Part shown: positions 49,204 to 59,779 of the stretch, piece by piece
Position numbering within the stretch: position 1 is the first letter of the stretch
How the letters are laid out: every line of letters starts with the position of its first letter
Assembly (NCBI GenBank): GCA_027923505.1
Contig: BROI01000001.1
Location: 2,886,001-2,950,000 of the forward strand
DNA from: Mayamaea pseudoterrestris
Lineage: Eukaryota > Bacillariophyta > Bacillariophyceae > Sellaphorales > Sellaphoraceae
Length of the DNA: 64,000 nt
Direction of reading: 5' to 3'
Notes under the pieces: model-generated
Told to the model about the DNA's origin: nothing
What the model saw: the letters and a program-made list of their open reading frames with translations, nothing else
Databases searched by the model: none
Made by a program: the position numbers and the translations under genes

Positions 49204-51705
49204 CTACGCTGCCACTTCACGCTCGAGGTCTATGTCCTCGTCAATATTGACACAAGCAGCGCCTTCCACTTCTGTAGCTCCACTTTCGACCAACTCTTCG
49301 TACCGCGTAACTGTCATCTCCGGACTCTTCAAAAGAATAGGCTTGCGCTCGCCTCGAACAGCAGGGGCGTCGACGTACACGGTATGGACATCAGGAAGTG
49401 ACGGCACAATGTATTGAGCATCCATGATGATATTGTCGGTAATAGAACGAAGGCCACGAGCGCCTGTACCACGAGAAAAAGCAGTTTTAGCAATCTCCTC
49501 CAGGCCGTCCTTCGTCACATGAAAATTGACGTCGTCCATGGCAAACAATCGAGTGTACTGCTTCATGATCGAGTTCTTCGGCACCGTTAAAATATCCACC
49601 AGGTTCTCGATATCCAAACCCTTGGTCGAAACAATGACAGGAAAGCGCCCGACAAATTCAGGAATTAAACCGTACTCGACAAGGTCTTTGGGAACAGCGT
49701 TGTCAAAATACCGGCCCTGCACCTTGTGATCGTCAACATTCTTTTTCATCTTGGCATTAAAGCCAATTGATGCAGCGTCCATGCGTCGATTGATGATTCT
49801 TTCAAGACCTGAAAAAGCTCCACCGCAAATGAACAGAATATTCGTCGTGTCGATCTGAAGAAAGTCGCCGCGTGGGTTCTTTCGGCCTGGTTCCTGCAAG
49901 TTACAAAGGGTTTCCATATGTGAAAATGTTGAGACACGTTCATGAAAGCCGTCACATCGACTATACATCCCAAAATCATAGTACCTTGGGAACGTTAACA
50001 GTGTTGCCTTCGACAATCTTGAGCAGGGCGTGTTGTACTCCTTCGCCAGAAACGTCGCGGCTAATGCTAACATTTCCTCCCGACTTCCTTATCTTGTCGC
50101 ACTCGTCGATGTAAACAATGCCGCGCTGACAACGCTCAATGTCTTGACCACTTTCGAGATAAAGCTTAAAAAGAATGCTTTCAACGTCTTCACCAACGTA
50201 GCCAGCTTGTGTCTGCAACAAGAAAAGCAAATGACAGCAATTAGCGATGCAGTTGACAAGCCGCCTGCGCACTACTCGACAAATCACATACCAAGCATGT
50301 AGCATCGGCGATTACGAGAGGAACGTCAATAATTTTGGCAAGAGTCTTGACAAGAAGCGTCTATTATAGAGAAACAGGGGTCAGCAGAGTGCAAAAGCCG
50401 GACGATAAATTTCACGAGATGCACACACATACCTTTCCGCTACCAGTCGGTCCAAGTAGAAGAATATTGCTCTTGTCAATCTCACATTCCTCAACGTCGC
50501 GAGCAAACGTTTCGTCACGAATGTTGTTGATGCTGTCAATATCTGGCGCCTCGCAAAATGGTTTCTTCGTGTCTATCTTTCCTTGCACCGTTCCAAAATT
50601 ACCAAGATTTAAATCTTGCAAGGTAGGACCATGACTTGAATGATGAGCCGGACCACCTGCCGCCACATAGTTAGCTTCTTCCAACTCTGCCTTGCGCATC
50701 TCCTCCATGGCCTGCTGCGACTCGGCGAGCGAAATTCGCTTGTAGTGGTTGTACACGCCAACCGAAAGGGCCACCTTTACTTCCTTTTGCCCAATGACAT
50801 AGTCGTTCAAATTTTTCATTATCTGTTGTGGCGTTGGCATCTTTTTCATCTCATATTCCGGGGTTCGCCGCGCGTCCTCTCGGGGAGCGGAAGCACCGCC
50901 ATGTTCCGCATCTTGCCCGGGCGCCTGTCGCGTCGTGTAGATTTTGGGGTCATTGTTATTGTTATTGCTGCCATGGCTATCTGGCATGTGACGCAACAAA
51001 AGCATTTGCGGGTCCGTCGTTGTCGTAGCATCTTGTCGGATGTGCGGAATCTTCACTCGCTCATCAAGAGAGTCATCATATGGATGACGCGAGCTTTCGT
51101 CGACCCCATGACCAAGAGTAAAAAATCCAGAGCAAGCCGCACAGTAAAATTGATTCTCCTGGAAATCCCCGTGTTGAAAGGTCATTTGCGTTCCGCATCT
51201 AGGGCCTGTGGGTATTTGCGCCGCAAGAAATTTAGGAAAGTTTCTACCAGTCTCGAGCCTTCTTCTCTCGATAAATTCACTTACATCGATGCCTTCCACT
51301 GCCTCCATCCCCGCCAGATTTTCGAGATATTGGCTTGCTACTCATTTCGTAGTCCGACGCTGTTGGTGGAGGATACGGCCTGGACGTTACATTTGATGGC
51401 GGCGGTCTTGATCCAGCCGCAGACATGAAAGTGCTGGATAGCTCTTCACTTGTTTCGTGGTGGCCATCGTCATCATCATAATCGTAGGCCAATGCCAAGG
51501 CTAGCTGGGGAGGCGCATTACGAATAGATTGGACATTTCGATAACTGCAGTCCAAGCCTTCGGCAGCACTGGACCAATGGCACTTCGGAATCTGCTGCCA
51601 CGAGGGACTGGCCGGAAAATTCAGATTTACACCAACACCCTTAAGCCAATGAGCTCCCTTGCGCTTGAAGCCAATGGCATGGCTTGACGTTGCCCGTAGC
51701 ATCAT
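49204..51705 (-). CDS. CLPX: ATP-dependent Clp protease ATP-binding subunit ClpX, organellar
   Basis: Five exons: 51705-51285, 51205-50433, 50360-50292, 50212-49985 and 49893-49204 (introns 79, 72, 79 and 91 nt), 726 residues. The N-terminus [20 protein letters not shown] is a likely mitochondrial presequence. The C4 zinc finger (CPRC near 141-144 and CAAC) is split by intron 1. Then come [20 protein letters not shown], Walker A GPTGSGKT (finished by exon 3), [20 protein letters not shown], Walker [12 protein letters not shown], pore/sensor region [15 protein letters not shown], and the C-terminal [12 protein letters not shown] and [10 protein letters not shown] (sensor 2 Arg). ClpX unfolds substrates for ClpP. 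The long N-terminal region and an insertion after the AAA start make it larger than bacterial ClpX (about 420). All catalytic motifs are intact. Confidence 0.92.
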
Positions 51706-52084
51706 GTTGCACTTGTTCACGACTAGGAGAAGATTTTGCTTGTGACCAGCGATGACACGGCTCGTTCACAAGCGAGCGACCGAATCCATAAAACGAGGGA
51801 CGGAACATCGAGTGTCGTCATTCGCGCGCGATCCAATTTCTATGCCAAAGAGCGCATCCGCCACAAAATGCAGATCTTGTACACTTTAGCCTATAGCTCA
51901 TGCATTTCAGTCACGCAGAGTTTCGCCGACAGATGCGTTTTCGGGTTGCTTTCGACGTGTCACAACTACTCCCCTGCGTCGGCAATTGACGTCCGGTCCT
52001 TTCATCGTCTCACAATCGGCTCCGGCCGAGCGAAAGCTCGATCGATCCTATTCCTGACCTCTCCAAAACCCAATTACTTCCACC
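51706..52084. other. Divergent promoter region of ClpX and the gene at 52085
   Basis: 379 bp, includes the 5' leader of both genes. No further gene seen. Confidence 0.4.
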
Positions 52085-53984
52085 ATGCCATCCTGGCTTT
52101 CACCTAAAGTTGGGACTGTCCCACAAGCAGGACAACCAAGCAGAAAAGATAGACGATCTAGAAAGGAAGCGTCAAAGAAGGGAATCACCATGGAGGTAAG
52201 TCGGAAGCACACGTTGCTCGCCATCGTGGCGCGCTCGTTTCGTTAGCGAGGCGGTACTCAGGGTCATTCCTTCATCTTTACTTATGGCGTGATGACGTAT
52301 GTGCGAACTTGCGTTAAGTGATTATATGTCAATGGATGACTTTTGAGCTCCTGGATCCTCGGCCATGGGTGGTGGCTTGAGAGTAGCGAATGATTCGTGC
52401 CGTTGGCGGCGGTTCAACGACCGTGTAGGTCGTGCGGATTTGAAGAGTAGTATTTTACTCACCATGACGCGTCGATGTTTGTCAATGCAGGATTTAAAGA
52501 AGCAAACGGCGCTTCGACTTGCGCACGAGCAGAAGAAACGGCCGACGGAAGGATCGAAAGGGCCTTCTCCAACAGCTGCTGGTCCTACTCCTTCCATGCC
52601 TCCTTCATCCATGGTATATTCACCGCATCATCAAGGACCGCCGGCTCCGAATCACTACGACATGCCACACTCGAGCATACCGGGAATGGTGCCTCAAACT
52701 ACGTATGGCGTTGTTCCATTTGCGTCGCCTGGTCCGTCGATGCAAGGACCGCCAGTTGTGCCAGTAAACGTAGAATCGATGAGTAACTTCCAGAAACAGG
52801 GATCTGCTCAAGACCTGAGCAACTCAAAATTACCGCACGGTTTGACAGTGCAGGAATTGAAAGAGATGACCAAGGCTCGTCTTCAAGCGGAAGCATCCAA
52901 GGCGGAAGTCTCTTCGATGGAACGCCGTGAGCAGCCTCCAGCGATTAGTCCTCTTCCGATGCAACATCCTATTCATTCTTCACAGAGCCGATCAAGAACG
53001 CAGAGCCGTGATGGCTGGTCACAATGCTCGCGCGGGGATGCCGATGAATATAGTGTTTGTTCAACTACCTCAGACTTTCCGGGATCGGAGTCGGCATTTG
53101 GAGTTAGTGGTCCATCGCCCGCTCCTTCTCCATTTACACCGAATCGTGCTTATCTTGGATCGTATGGGTCAGTCGCTGGTGCCGGGTCACCTCTCCCGGA
53201 GATGGTTGCTTTCACGGGTTCGGGGTCGATGGCTTTTGGAGGAACGCCGGATTACTACAATGCCAATCGGCGTCGCGCACAGACCCTCTCTCCTCGTCAA
53301 GGATTATCTTATGTAGACGAGGAGCGACAAGTGTTACCAAGCCAACAGTTTCACGGTATGCCATCATTCGGCTCTCCAATGATCAATAGTCAATATTCAC
53401 AATTTTCTAACAATTCAAGCGTTGATTTAATCGGCGGACTACCGACAAGACCGAACATGCTTGGCACTGACAATCGGGCACGCACTTACTCATTGGACCC
53501 GACAAGCATCAGCGATCGGGCTGTAGGTAGCCCTGACTGGCTAGACAATCGTCCTCGCACGTCGTCAGCTGCCTCGCTGCCCGCCACGTCGCAGACTGCC
53601 GAGGAGTTTTTCATGATGGAACCTCCGCAGTTTCAGCGAAGCTCCTTCCATCGTCTATCGACTGAGATAGGTGTTTTGGATGAGGAACACGTCTCGCGTC
53701 CGTCGGTTACTGGGCTGGCCGATGTTTTCCGAAAGTCTCCACCGCCAGGTTTTGGGACTTCGACGACTGGGCGCGGAGCTGTCGATGCCTTGGGTTCGCA
53801 CAATAGCACAGTCCAATCAAGCAGCGCTGGTCTTGGCAATATGCCTTTTTATGGTGGCGGTGGTGATGTCAGGAGCCGTGCATCGACATGGGCTCCAGAC
53901 TCCATGTTTGGAACGTCGTCACCGTCCGGTGGCTTGGGTATGGAGGAGCTAGCTGCGATTCTCAAGCTGTCAGAAGCAGAATAG
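52085..53984 (+). CDS. Low-complexity protein with a duplicated short helical motif
   Basis: Exons 52085-52195 and 52491-53984 with a 295-nt intron (the longest placed here) give 534 residues. The spliced start reads MPSWLSPKVG, then GITMEDLKKQTALRLAHEQ, with the splice falling after E. A second copy of the same motif lies near residue 157 (GLTVQELKEMTKARLQAEA). The rest is Pro/Ser/Gly-rich and probably disordered, and ends with MEELAAILKLSEAE, a short helix. Ser-rich sites such as SRSRTQSRDG suggest phosphorylation. No named family; I believe this motif recurs in stramenopile proteins but cannot verify. Possibly a regulator or RNA-granule component (guess). Confidence 0.65.
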
Positions 53985-54443
53985 TTGTCTTGGGGGGCTT
54001 GCGTAATTAGAGTGAACCGGCTTGCGGATGCAAGTTTATGCATGGATGGTATTTTCACCGCGATGGTGATGACAACGCCTTGGACGTTGCGTGTATGTTT
54101 TTATTCTTTGGTTGAATGTGTGTTGGCAATGGCGAAGTATGTGCAGTACGCCAAGTATTGATTGAGGGAAGACCCTAAGATATGTTGATGTTGCAAGGTT
54201 TGCTGTGCTCGTTTATTGGGCTGTTTGTGCACAACGATAAATTATATGATAAATCTACATTTGATATAAACTGTGACTATGGATGTATAGCAGATCGAAT
54301 GGCGGTATAAAATTTCCCTACCGTCATGTGAATACAACCAACCGGTAGACATCGGTTTCCGCGACTGTATTTATAGTGTGGAGAAAAATGGTCCACCGTG
54401 GCTCTGATTCAACTATGTTTCAACGCCAGGTCGTTGTAATAAT
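53985..54443. other. Intergenic region between convergent genes
   Basis: 459 bp of AT-rich 3' flanks. ACCGGTAG at 54341-54348 is a partial copy of the recurrent palindrome. Confidence 0.45.
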
Positions 54444-56020
54444 CTATTCATGCTTCAATTTCGAAGACTCAGCTTCCTCCGCTTCCTTTAACTTCTTGGC
54501 CACCAGCTGACGGTTCTGCTCCTCCAACTCTTCTTCCTTCTTTTCGTTAGCAGCGTCAACTTTGCAAGCAAGTGCCCCGTACAGTTTCGTAAAGAGCGCG
54601 GCACGAGCACCCTTGTTCCAGTCACTGTTGAGCATGCTATAAATATTGCTGTCGCGACTGGACTCCTTGACAATCTTGTGCTTAAACAGCATGCCCTCCA
54701 CTGTAAAGCCCAGGCGTGTTGCCAGTTTGCGCTTGTGAACGTCTTGCGAGTCAATACAAATCTGTATGCGCCGGTAACCGTAGCCATACAGTCGATCCAT
54801 CATCAAAAAGATAGCCTCCAGTTGTTCGGGACATCCCTCAAAGGCCGCTTGCATCAACGGTGGCTCAATTTGTATAGTGAGATTCTTTGGGTCGTCATTC
54901 GTCAAGAGAAACGCACCCATCAAGCGATCTGTAACTGCATGCACAATAGCAAACGCGGCTTCGTTCGGCATGTGCTGAAAGACAAAAGACTTGGCCATTT
55001 CCTCGTCCGATTTGAATGGTCCTTCGGGCTGAAAACTCCAAACCTCTTCCGGATCAAATGCTTTGTTCTGCAATCCTGGTTCGCCCGAAGTAAGTGTATA
55101 CAGCTCCTTTAAGTGACGTGAATCATCAAGAGCTTCCAAGCGAACATATCGTCCAACAATATCAGCCGGGCGCGTTTTCCAAAGCTCCAAGTATTTGTCG
55201 TCCGTCTTGTGGTTGGCGCAGCAAATGGCTTCGTACATGCGGCCGTACGACCGACGGTACAAGTCACTGACATATGGACCGCAACCAGCAAACCCTCGAG
55301 CATAGGCTTCAAAACGCGACTCTGGTCTACCGGGCAACGTAGCGCCTGTGAATAACGAATTGGTAGTATGGATGAGATGATGGAAAAAGAATGACAGGCG
55401 TGCGTTACCTGTCCAACGATGTTGACTTTGCTGACTACCAGGCCACTTCAAGACCGACAAAGCGTAACATTCCAATCAAACTCACCTCCAGGCTTGTCCT
55501 GACATGTCCGATAGGCCTTGTAATAGTTCTCTTGATACATGGGCGGAATGTAATACTCAAAACCTTTCGACTCGTCGTGCTGCAAAAGGTCCTTTGCCGC
55601 AACCTTGCGATTCTCCGGCGCGACATTGGCCAGCATGGACATGAGCTTGGTAGATCCCTGCATGCGTTCGTGTCGGACGCAATTTTGCATCATGCGCTCG
55701 CGGGCATCCAGAAGCGTCTCCAACAAGAGGGGTCGTTGCGATCGAGCATCGTGAGGAGCGACAATAGTCGTCTCGCCAGTCTCAGCTTGCTGCTTAATGC
55801 GCTGAAAGGATCCACCCATGATCAACAGAGCAACGACAGCCGACACTGTCGAGACGAAAACTAAACATCCAAAGAGTATTCCGTAGCGCTGCGCCGTTGG
55901 CATGTCGGATAGCCCCATGGCTTCTAGCAAAGCATCAATGCTGCCAAACTTGGATGTGATTTCCACGAACGCGATTCGAAGCTTTTCAAAGTCATCCGTG
56001 TCTTTATTTGAGTATCCCAT
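54444..56020 (-). CDS. Membrane-anchored GNAT acetyltransferase (RimJ/RimL-like)
   Basis: Exons 56020-55486 and 55345-54444 (140-nt intron) give 478 residues from MGYSNKDTDDFEKLR. The frame extends 86 codons upstream to an ATG at 56278, but that stretch is Arg/Ser-rich and may be leader. One membrane segment lies near residues 45-70 (GILFGCLVFVSTVSAVVALL). The GNAT fold is C-terminal: IVGRYVRLEALDDSRHLKEL, AFAIVHAVTDRLMGAFLL, ILMM-type helix AIFLMMDRLYGYGYRRIQI, then KRKLATRLGFTVEGMLFKH typical of the acetyl-CoA binding end. A Glu/Lys-rich tail follows. The substrate may be a small amine or a protein N-terminus; unknown. The membrane anchor is unusual for this family. Confidence 0.7.
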
Positions 56021-56969
56021 TTTGGTAGTTTTCGTAGGTGTAGATGTAGATTGTCGAAGATGCACAGCAAGGCGATAGGATGGTTGATGAACGCAACGAT
56101 GGACGGCGCAGCGGCGGCTCGTCATTGTGGCCGGAACACGATAAAACGTGCACGCGCGTTTCGATGCGCGCCGGGCGGATCCGCGAAATGACGAGGGACG
56201 CGACAACTTGAAACGATCGATGAATGATGGACGTGTATAGAGAATAAGGAAGCGAACAACATCATTGTCGGCAGTCATATATTCATTGGCGTGAATGACC
56301 AGATTGAAAGCAAACGATCCGTGATCGGGTCTGATGATCAGCGATCTCGAATCTCGAAGGATGAGGAATTCAAGGTTAACCGTCCATGCTGCAATGTCTT
56401 ATGTCCATCGGAATTCCAACAACAACTGCCGTCGTCATCGGTGCCAGTGGCTAGCAATCGATAATCGCTGCCATGCAACATACAATGCGGATCTCGCAGC
56501 ATTGCTCATCGCGATCAACCATGAAGAGCTCAAACGCCAATATGGAGCACTGAGCAGTGCGGAGAAGATTGATGAAGCAATCTAAATGTTGAAGTTGGCA
56601 ACATGTTCAAATTAAAAACTACGGTAGTGGACGCGAAAAGATTAAAAGTTGAGCTAAGCACGTTGGTGCATGGTGACACGTTACGTGCGACCGTATGGCA
56701 TCGCCGCCGTGCTTCCGACGATGCCGCAGCTGCTACAATTAACTGAATAGCGCATAAATTGCTGGCGAATACGTAAACCCATGTGCTTTACGTGTAGCAT
56801 GCTCTGTTGCAGCAGGAGTCAGCGTAGATTCTCGCTTTCATAAGTTGCCTGCGAGATGCTACCAACCTGTCTTTTACGGTAAGCGAGAGGCGATAGCTGC
56901 GGTACATAGTTTCTTACTATTATATCTCAGAGTTATAAACTATCTGCCAACCATTCAGATGGCTCCTGT
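56021..56969. other. Intergenic region, possible short plus-strand frame
   Basis: 949 bp. A plus-strand ATG frame at 56334-56585 (83 codons, ending NHEELKRQYGALSSAEKIDE) is the best candidate gene but shows no family or neighbours to support it. CTACGGTAG, a shortened form of the recurrent palindrome, occurs near 56630. Confidence 0.35.
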
Positions 56970-57676
56970 TCACCTTGATTTTGCGCCTCCTTGGAACATG
57001 CCTGTTTCCGCACCGGCATTTTTATACTTTGCTTTTCCAAACGAAATCGGCACATACTTGTGCTTGTACATGTGCATAATTTGTCGTTTCATCGTCATGA
57101 AGAAGAGAACAAAGAAGTAAAGAAGCAATATCGGCCAAAAGACTGGAACATCGAATATGGAAAAGAATGTCATGCCAATCGAAATTGCCGTCCCTCGCGC
57201 ACATGCCAGCCAGAATTTGAACTCGGGAAGGCGTCGCGTAAATGGCCGAAACTCTTCATTTGAAGTCGGCAGCGTAGGTCCATCGTTCACAGGGTCTTCC
57301 AGTGGGCTCAGAAACGCAATAAAATTATTTAGGAGGAAGATTCCTAGTCCATAGGCGACGATGAAATATCCTTGCACCAAGTAGATCCGGAGGAAGAAGA
57401 GAGCCAGCAATGTTCCAAACAGTGCCCATCGCGGCACAATATGAATTGTCGATTTGTCAAGCCAGTATTGAATGGCGCGTTGTACTGCGTGAATGTAAGA
57501 TAGATGATAGCAAAGAAGGAAATGAGAAATGAGACGACACGAGAGCAGCTGCATTGAACGTGACGATACAAATTGATCCTGCAGCCCCTGCGTTTCCAAT
57601 GCATCTACAGACACATACAATTAGCATTTGTTTGCGCTATGGACTGACGTCCTTCGTCGTCTGTGCCTTGCATCAT
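56970..57676 (-). CDS. RER1: RER1 Golgi-to-ER retrieval receptor
   Basis: Exons 57676-57619 and 57484-56970 (134-nt intron) give 190 residues, the usual RER1 length. The short first exon encodes [19 protein letters not shown]. The rest follows RER1: [86 protein letters not shown] and [17 protein letters not shown]. It has four membrane segments. RER1 sits in the cis-Golgi and returns escaped ER membrane proteins and unassembled subunits by COPI vesicles. All conserved blocks are present. An internal frame starting at 57620 would read through the intron and lacks the conserved N-terminus, so the two-exon model is preferred. Confidence 0.93.
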
Positions 57677-57819
57677 GGTTGCTGCTAGCTATTAATAGCA
57701 AGAATGCCGTCGATGTTGGAAGCCTCTCGGGTGGCCAGCCACCAAACAATGTGTGCGACCAAACCATCGTGAAAACCCGTTCACAAGCTGTGTGCTCGCA
57801 TATCAAGGCTTATGCGTCT

Positions 57820-58020
57820 ATGACGCAGTTTTCACTGGCACTCGTTTTATACAATTGCCTGATGACGCAGTTCTCACTGGCACTTGTTTCGTACTATTGC
57901 CTTATGACGTAGTTTTCACTGGCACTCGTTTCGTTCTATTGCCTTGTGACGCAGTTCTCACTGGCACTCGTTTTGTACAATTGCCTTGTGACGTAGTTTT
58001 CACTGGCACTCGTTTCGTAC
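57820..58020. repeat. 42-bp tandem repeat (minisatellite), about 4.8 copies
   Basis: Units start at 57820, 57862, 57904, 57946 and 57988. Each begins RTGACGYAGTTYTCACTGGC and ends near TTGCCT. The copies differ at several positions. Because 42 is a multiple of three, a plus-strand frame stays open and reads a 14-residue repeat (DAVFTGTRF and similar). Lack of an ATG context or flanking conserved sequence suggests non-coding DNA. Confidence 0.9.
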
Positions 58021-58488
58021 ATGCCGACCACGACCACCATGTCGACTCGACGAGCCTCCGCTTACGGCAAACAAAGGCTTCGTAGTGTACCTTTAACCTT
58101 TAACTCGACAATTGCTTGGCTCACCACATTGTTCACCAATTATTAATATACACCATGCAATTCCACTCTGTGCTTTTGCCTTTTCAGCTGCGTCAGCCCT
58201 TGTGATCGTCCTACGCTACTACTGATGGCTGATGGCAACAGTCTCGGCGTTCCTTTCATTGCCTCGTCGTCGTCAACATTCGAAACCATCACTCCTTTAC
58301 AGTACAGCAACATACAATTAAGTATTTGTCGCTGGATGTTCTTGTTGCGTTGGTCGCGCCATCAGCTTCAAGCGTGGCTCCCAGGATAGAGTTGAGGAGA
58401 AAATGAGCTAACAAGCCACCATTGACCAGAGAGCCAGGGAGAGTCATTCCACTGCCCAATGATTGAGCCAAAATGTATGAGGCAATGG

Positions 58489-58490
<2 letters not shown>

Positions 58491-58519
<29 letters not shown>
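58491..58519. repeat. AGC trinucleotide microsatellite (about 10 units)
   Basis: Uninterrupted AGC/GCA/CAG run in intergenic DNA, a likely length-polymorphic site. Confidence 0.9.
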
Positions 58520-58692
58520 TGTTTCATGTCTCTCGTTACAGCAGAGTCACAAGTAAGAGGCTAGGAAGTGCCTCAGATTAGCAAGCATGTCCCCTTATAT
58601 CTAGGACGAGTTGCGGAATAAATAGAGAGACATACATTGCGAAAGAAGATAGTGTGCAACCTTTGTTTACACGTTTACGTGAACCTACTATT

Positions 58693-59539
58693 CTATGTAT
58701 CCGCTGGATCAGCGCCGACGGAAACAACACGAACTCCATCCTTGTCGACAATTTTGATGATAAAGTTCGGCTGGCTCAAAAGAAAGCGCTTGTGCAATGC
58801 CTTAATGCACTTGTTCATGATCTCCAGCGCATCATCGTACCCAAGTCCCTTAATGTAGTCTCGATCCATGATACTAAGACAAAAGTAGGCCGCGTAACCT
58901 TGCGCATTGTACGAAACCTTCTGCAAGGCAGCGAGATGATCCATGAAATACAACTCTGCTTGCTTCTTGACAGTATCGTATCCGCCCAGCAAAACGTCAA
59001 CTTGGTATGGTCCTTTGCGAAGAGCCGTTGCAAGCGTGTTGCGGCAAAAATTGGCCTGCGCCTTGGTGGAGAGTTTCGTGCCGTCATTTTCGAGTTCGTA
59101 GAGGTTCAAGTTCTTCTCAATATACTCGGTAAAATTTACCAAATCGCAGTTTGGGCCAGAGACTCCCATCATGGTATGCGAAGTCAATTCCTTGATCTTG
59201 TCAATGTTGGTTTGGTAAAGAAGGATGGATCGTGCATTCGACTGGTCGCATGCAATGAGGACTGCGAATAAAGAGGAAATTTTGAGTTGAAAGATAAACT
59301 AACAGAGTATACTTTCAGTAGGTACGAAATGCGACAGAACTATCGGTAGAGCTTGTGCAAGGTTATTCGTAGCTCTTCACCCGCCGGCTCACGCAATCGA
59401 ACCAGCAATCAGCGTGCGATCTTCCGTAAATCCTCCGTAATTTTAACTCATGAAATTATGCCGCTACACTTGCAGAATCTTTAATCATAATATACATACC
59501 ACCCCCATCGTATTGAATTCCCAACACTGTATCAGACAT
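58693..59539 (-). CDS. PSMB2: 20S proteasome subunit beta type-2 (beta 4, PSMB2)
   Basis: Exons 59539-59500 and 59261-58693 (238-nt intron) give 202 residues, the family length. The tiny first exon gives MSDTVLGIQYDGG, joined to VLIACDQSNARSILLYQTNIDK. Further matches to PSMB2 are FTEYIEKNLNLYEL, ANFCRNTLATALRK, PYQVDVLLGGYD, LYFMDHLAALQKVSYNAQGY, CLSIMDRDY and LHKRFLLSQPNFIIKIVDKDG. This beta subunit is non-catalytic (no Thr1 propeptide) and is part of the inner 20S rings in nucleus and cytosol. Divergent from cysteine synthase, 240 bp between starts. Confidence 0.93.
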
Positions 59540-59779
59540 GGTAAGCGAGCTATTGATGTCAAAAGATACTGAGTTGCGTCAATAACAACAAGTGCATGTA
59601 GACCTTTTGCCATCGTCGAGCATCCATCCATCGCTTCCTCTGTTGTCGCACCAGGACCAAGAAACCGATGCGACTTCCAGTTAGCGCGCGATCTTTTTGG
59701 CGCATGCAGTTTTGAAACGAGATCCACGAATGTCACCAGTCGATCCACCAGTTGTTGATCAGCTTCTCTTTCATAAATA

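Larger units (their letters stand above)
57677..58692. other. Repeat-bearing intergenic region
   Basis: About 1 kb between RER1 (minus) and the proteasome gene (minus). It contains the 42-bp tandem repeat (57820-58020) and an AGC microsatellite (58491-58519). A minus-strand frame (stop near 58289) reads poly-Leu from the microsatellite then SIASYILAQSLGSGMTLPGS, a signal-like start, but no ATG or homology supports it. Confidence 0.5.

Noticed and set aside
56334-56585. 83-codon plus-strand ATG frame
   Set aside because: No family match, no neighbour support and ordinary composition; kept only as a remark in the intergenic entry.
57753-58085. Plus-strand frame reading a 14-residue repeat
   Set aside because: The open frame follows from a 42-bp tandem repeat; there is no convincing start codon or flanking conserved sequence.
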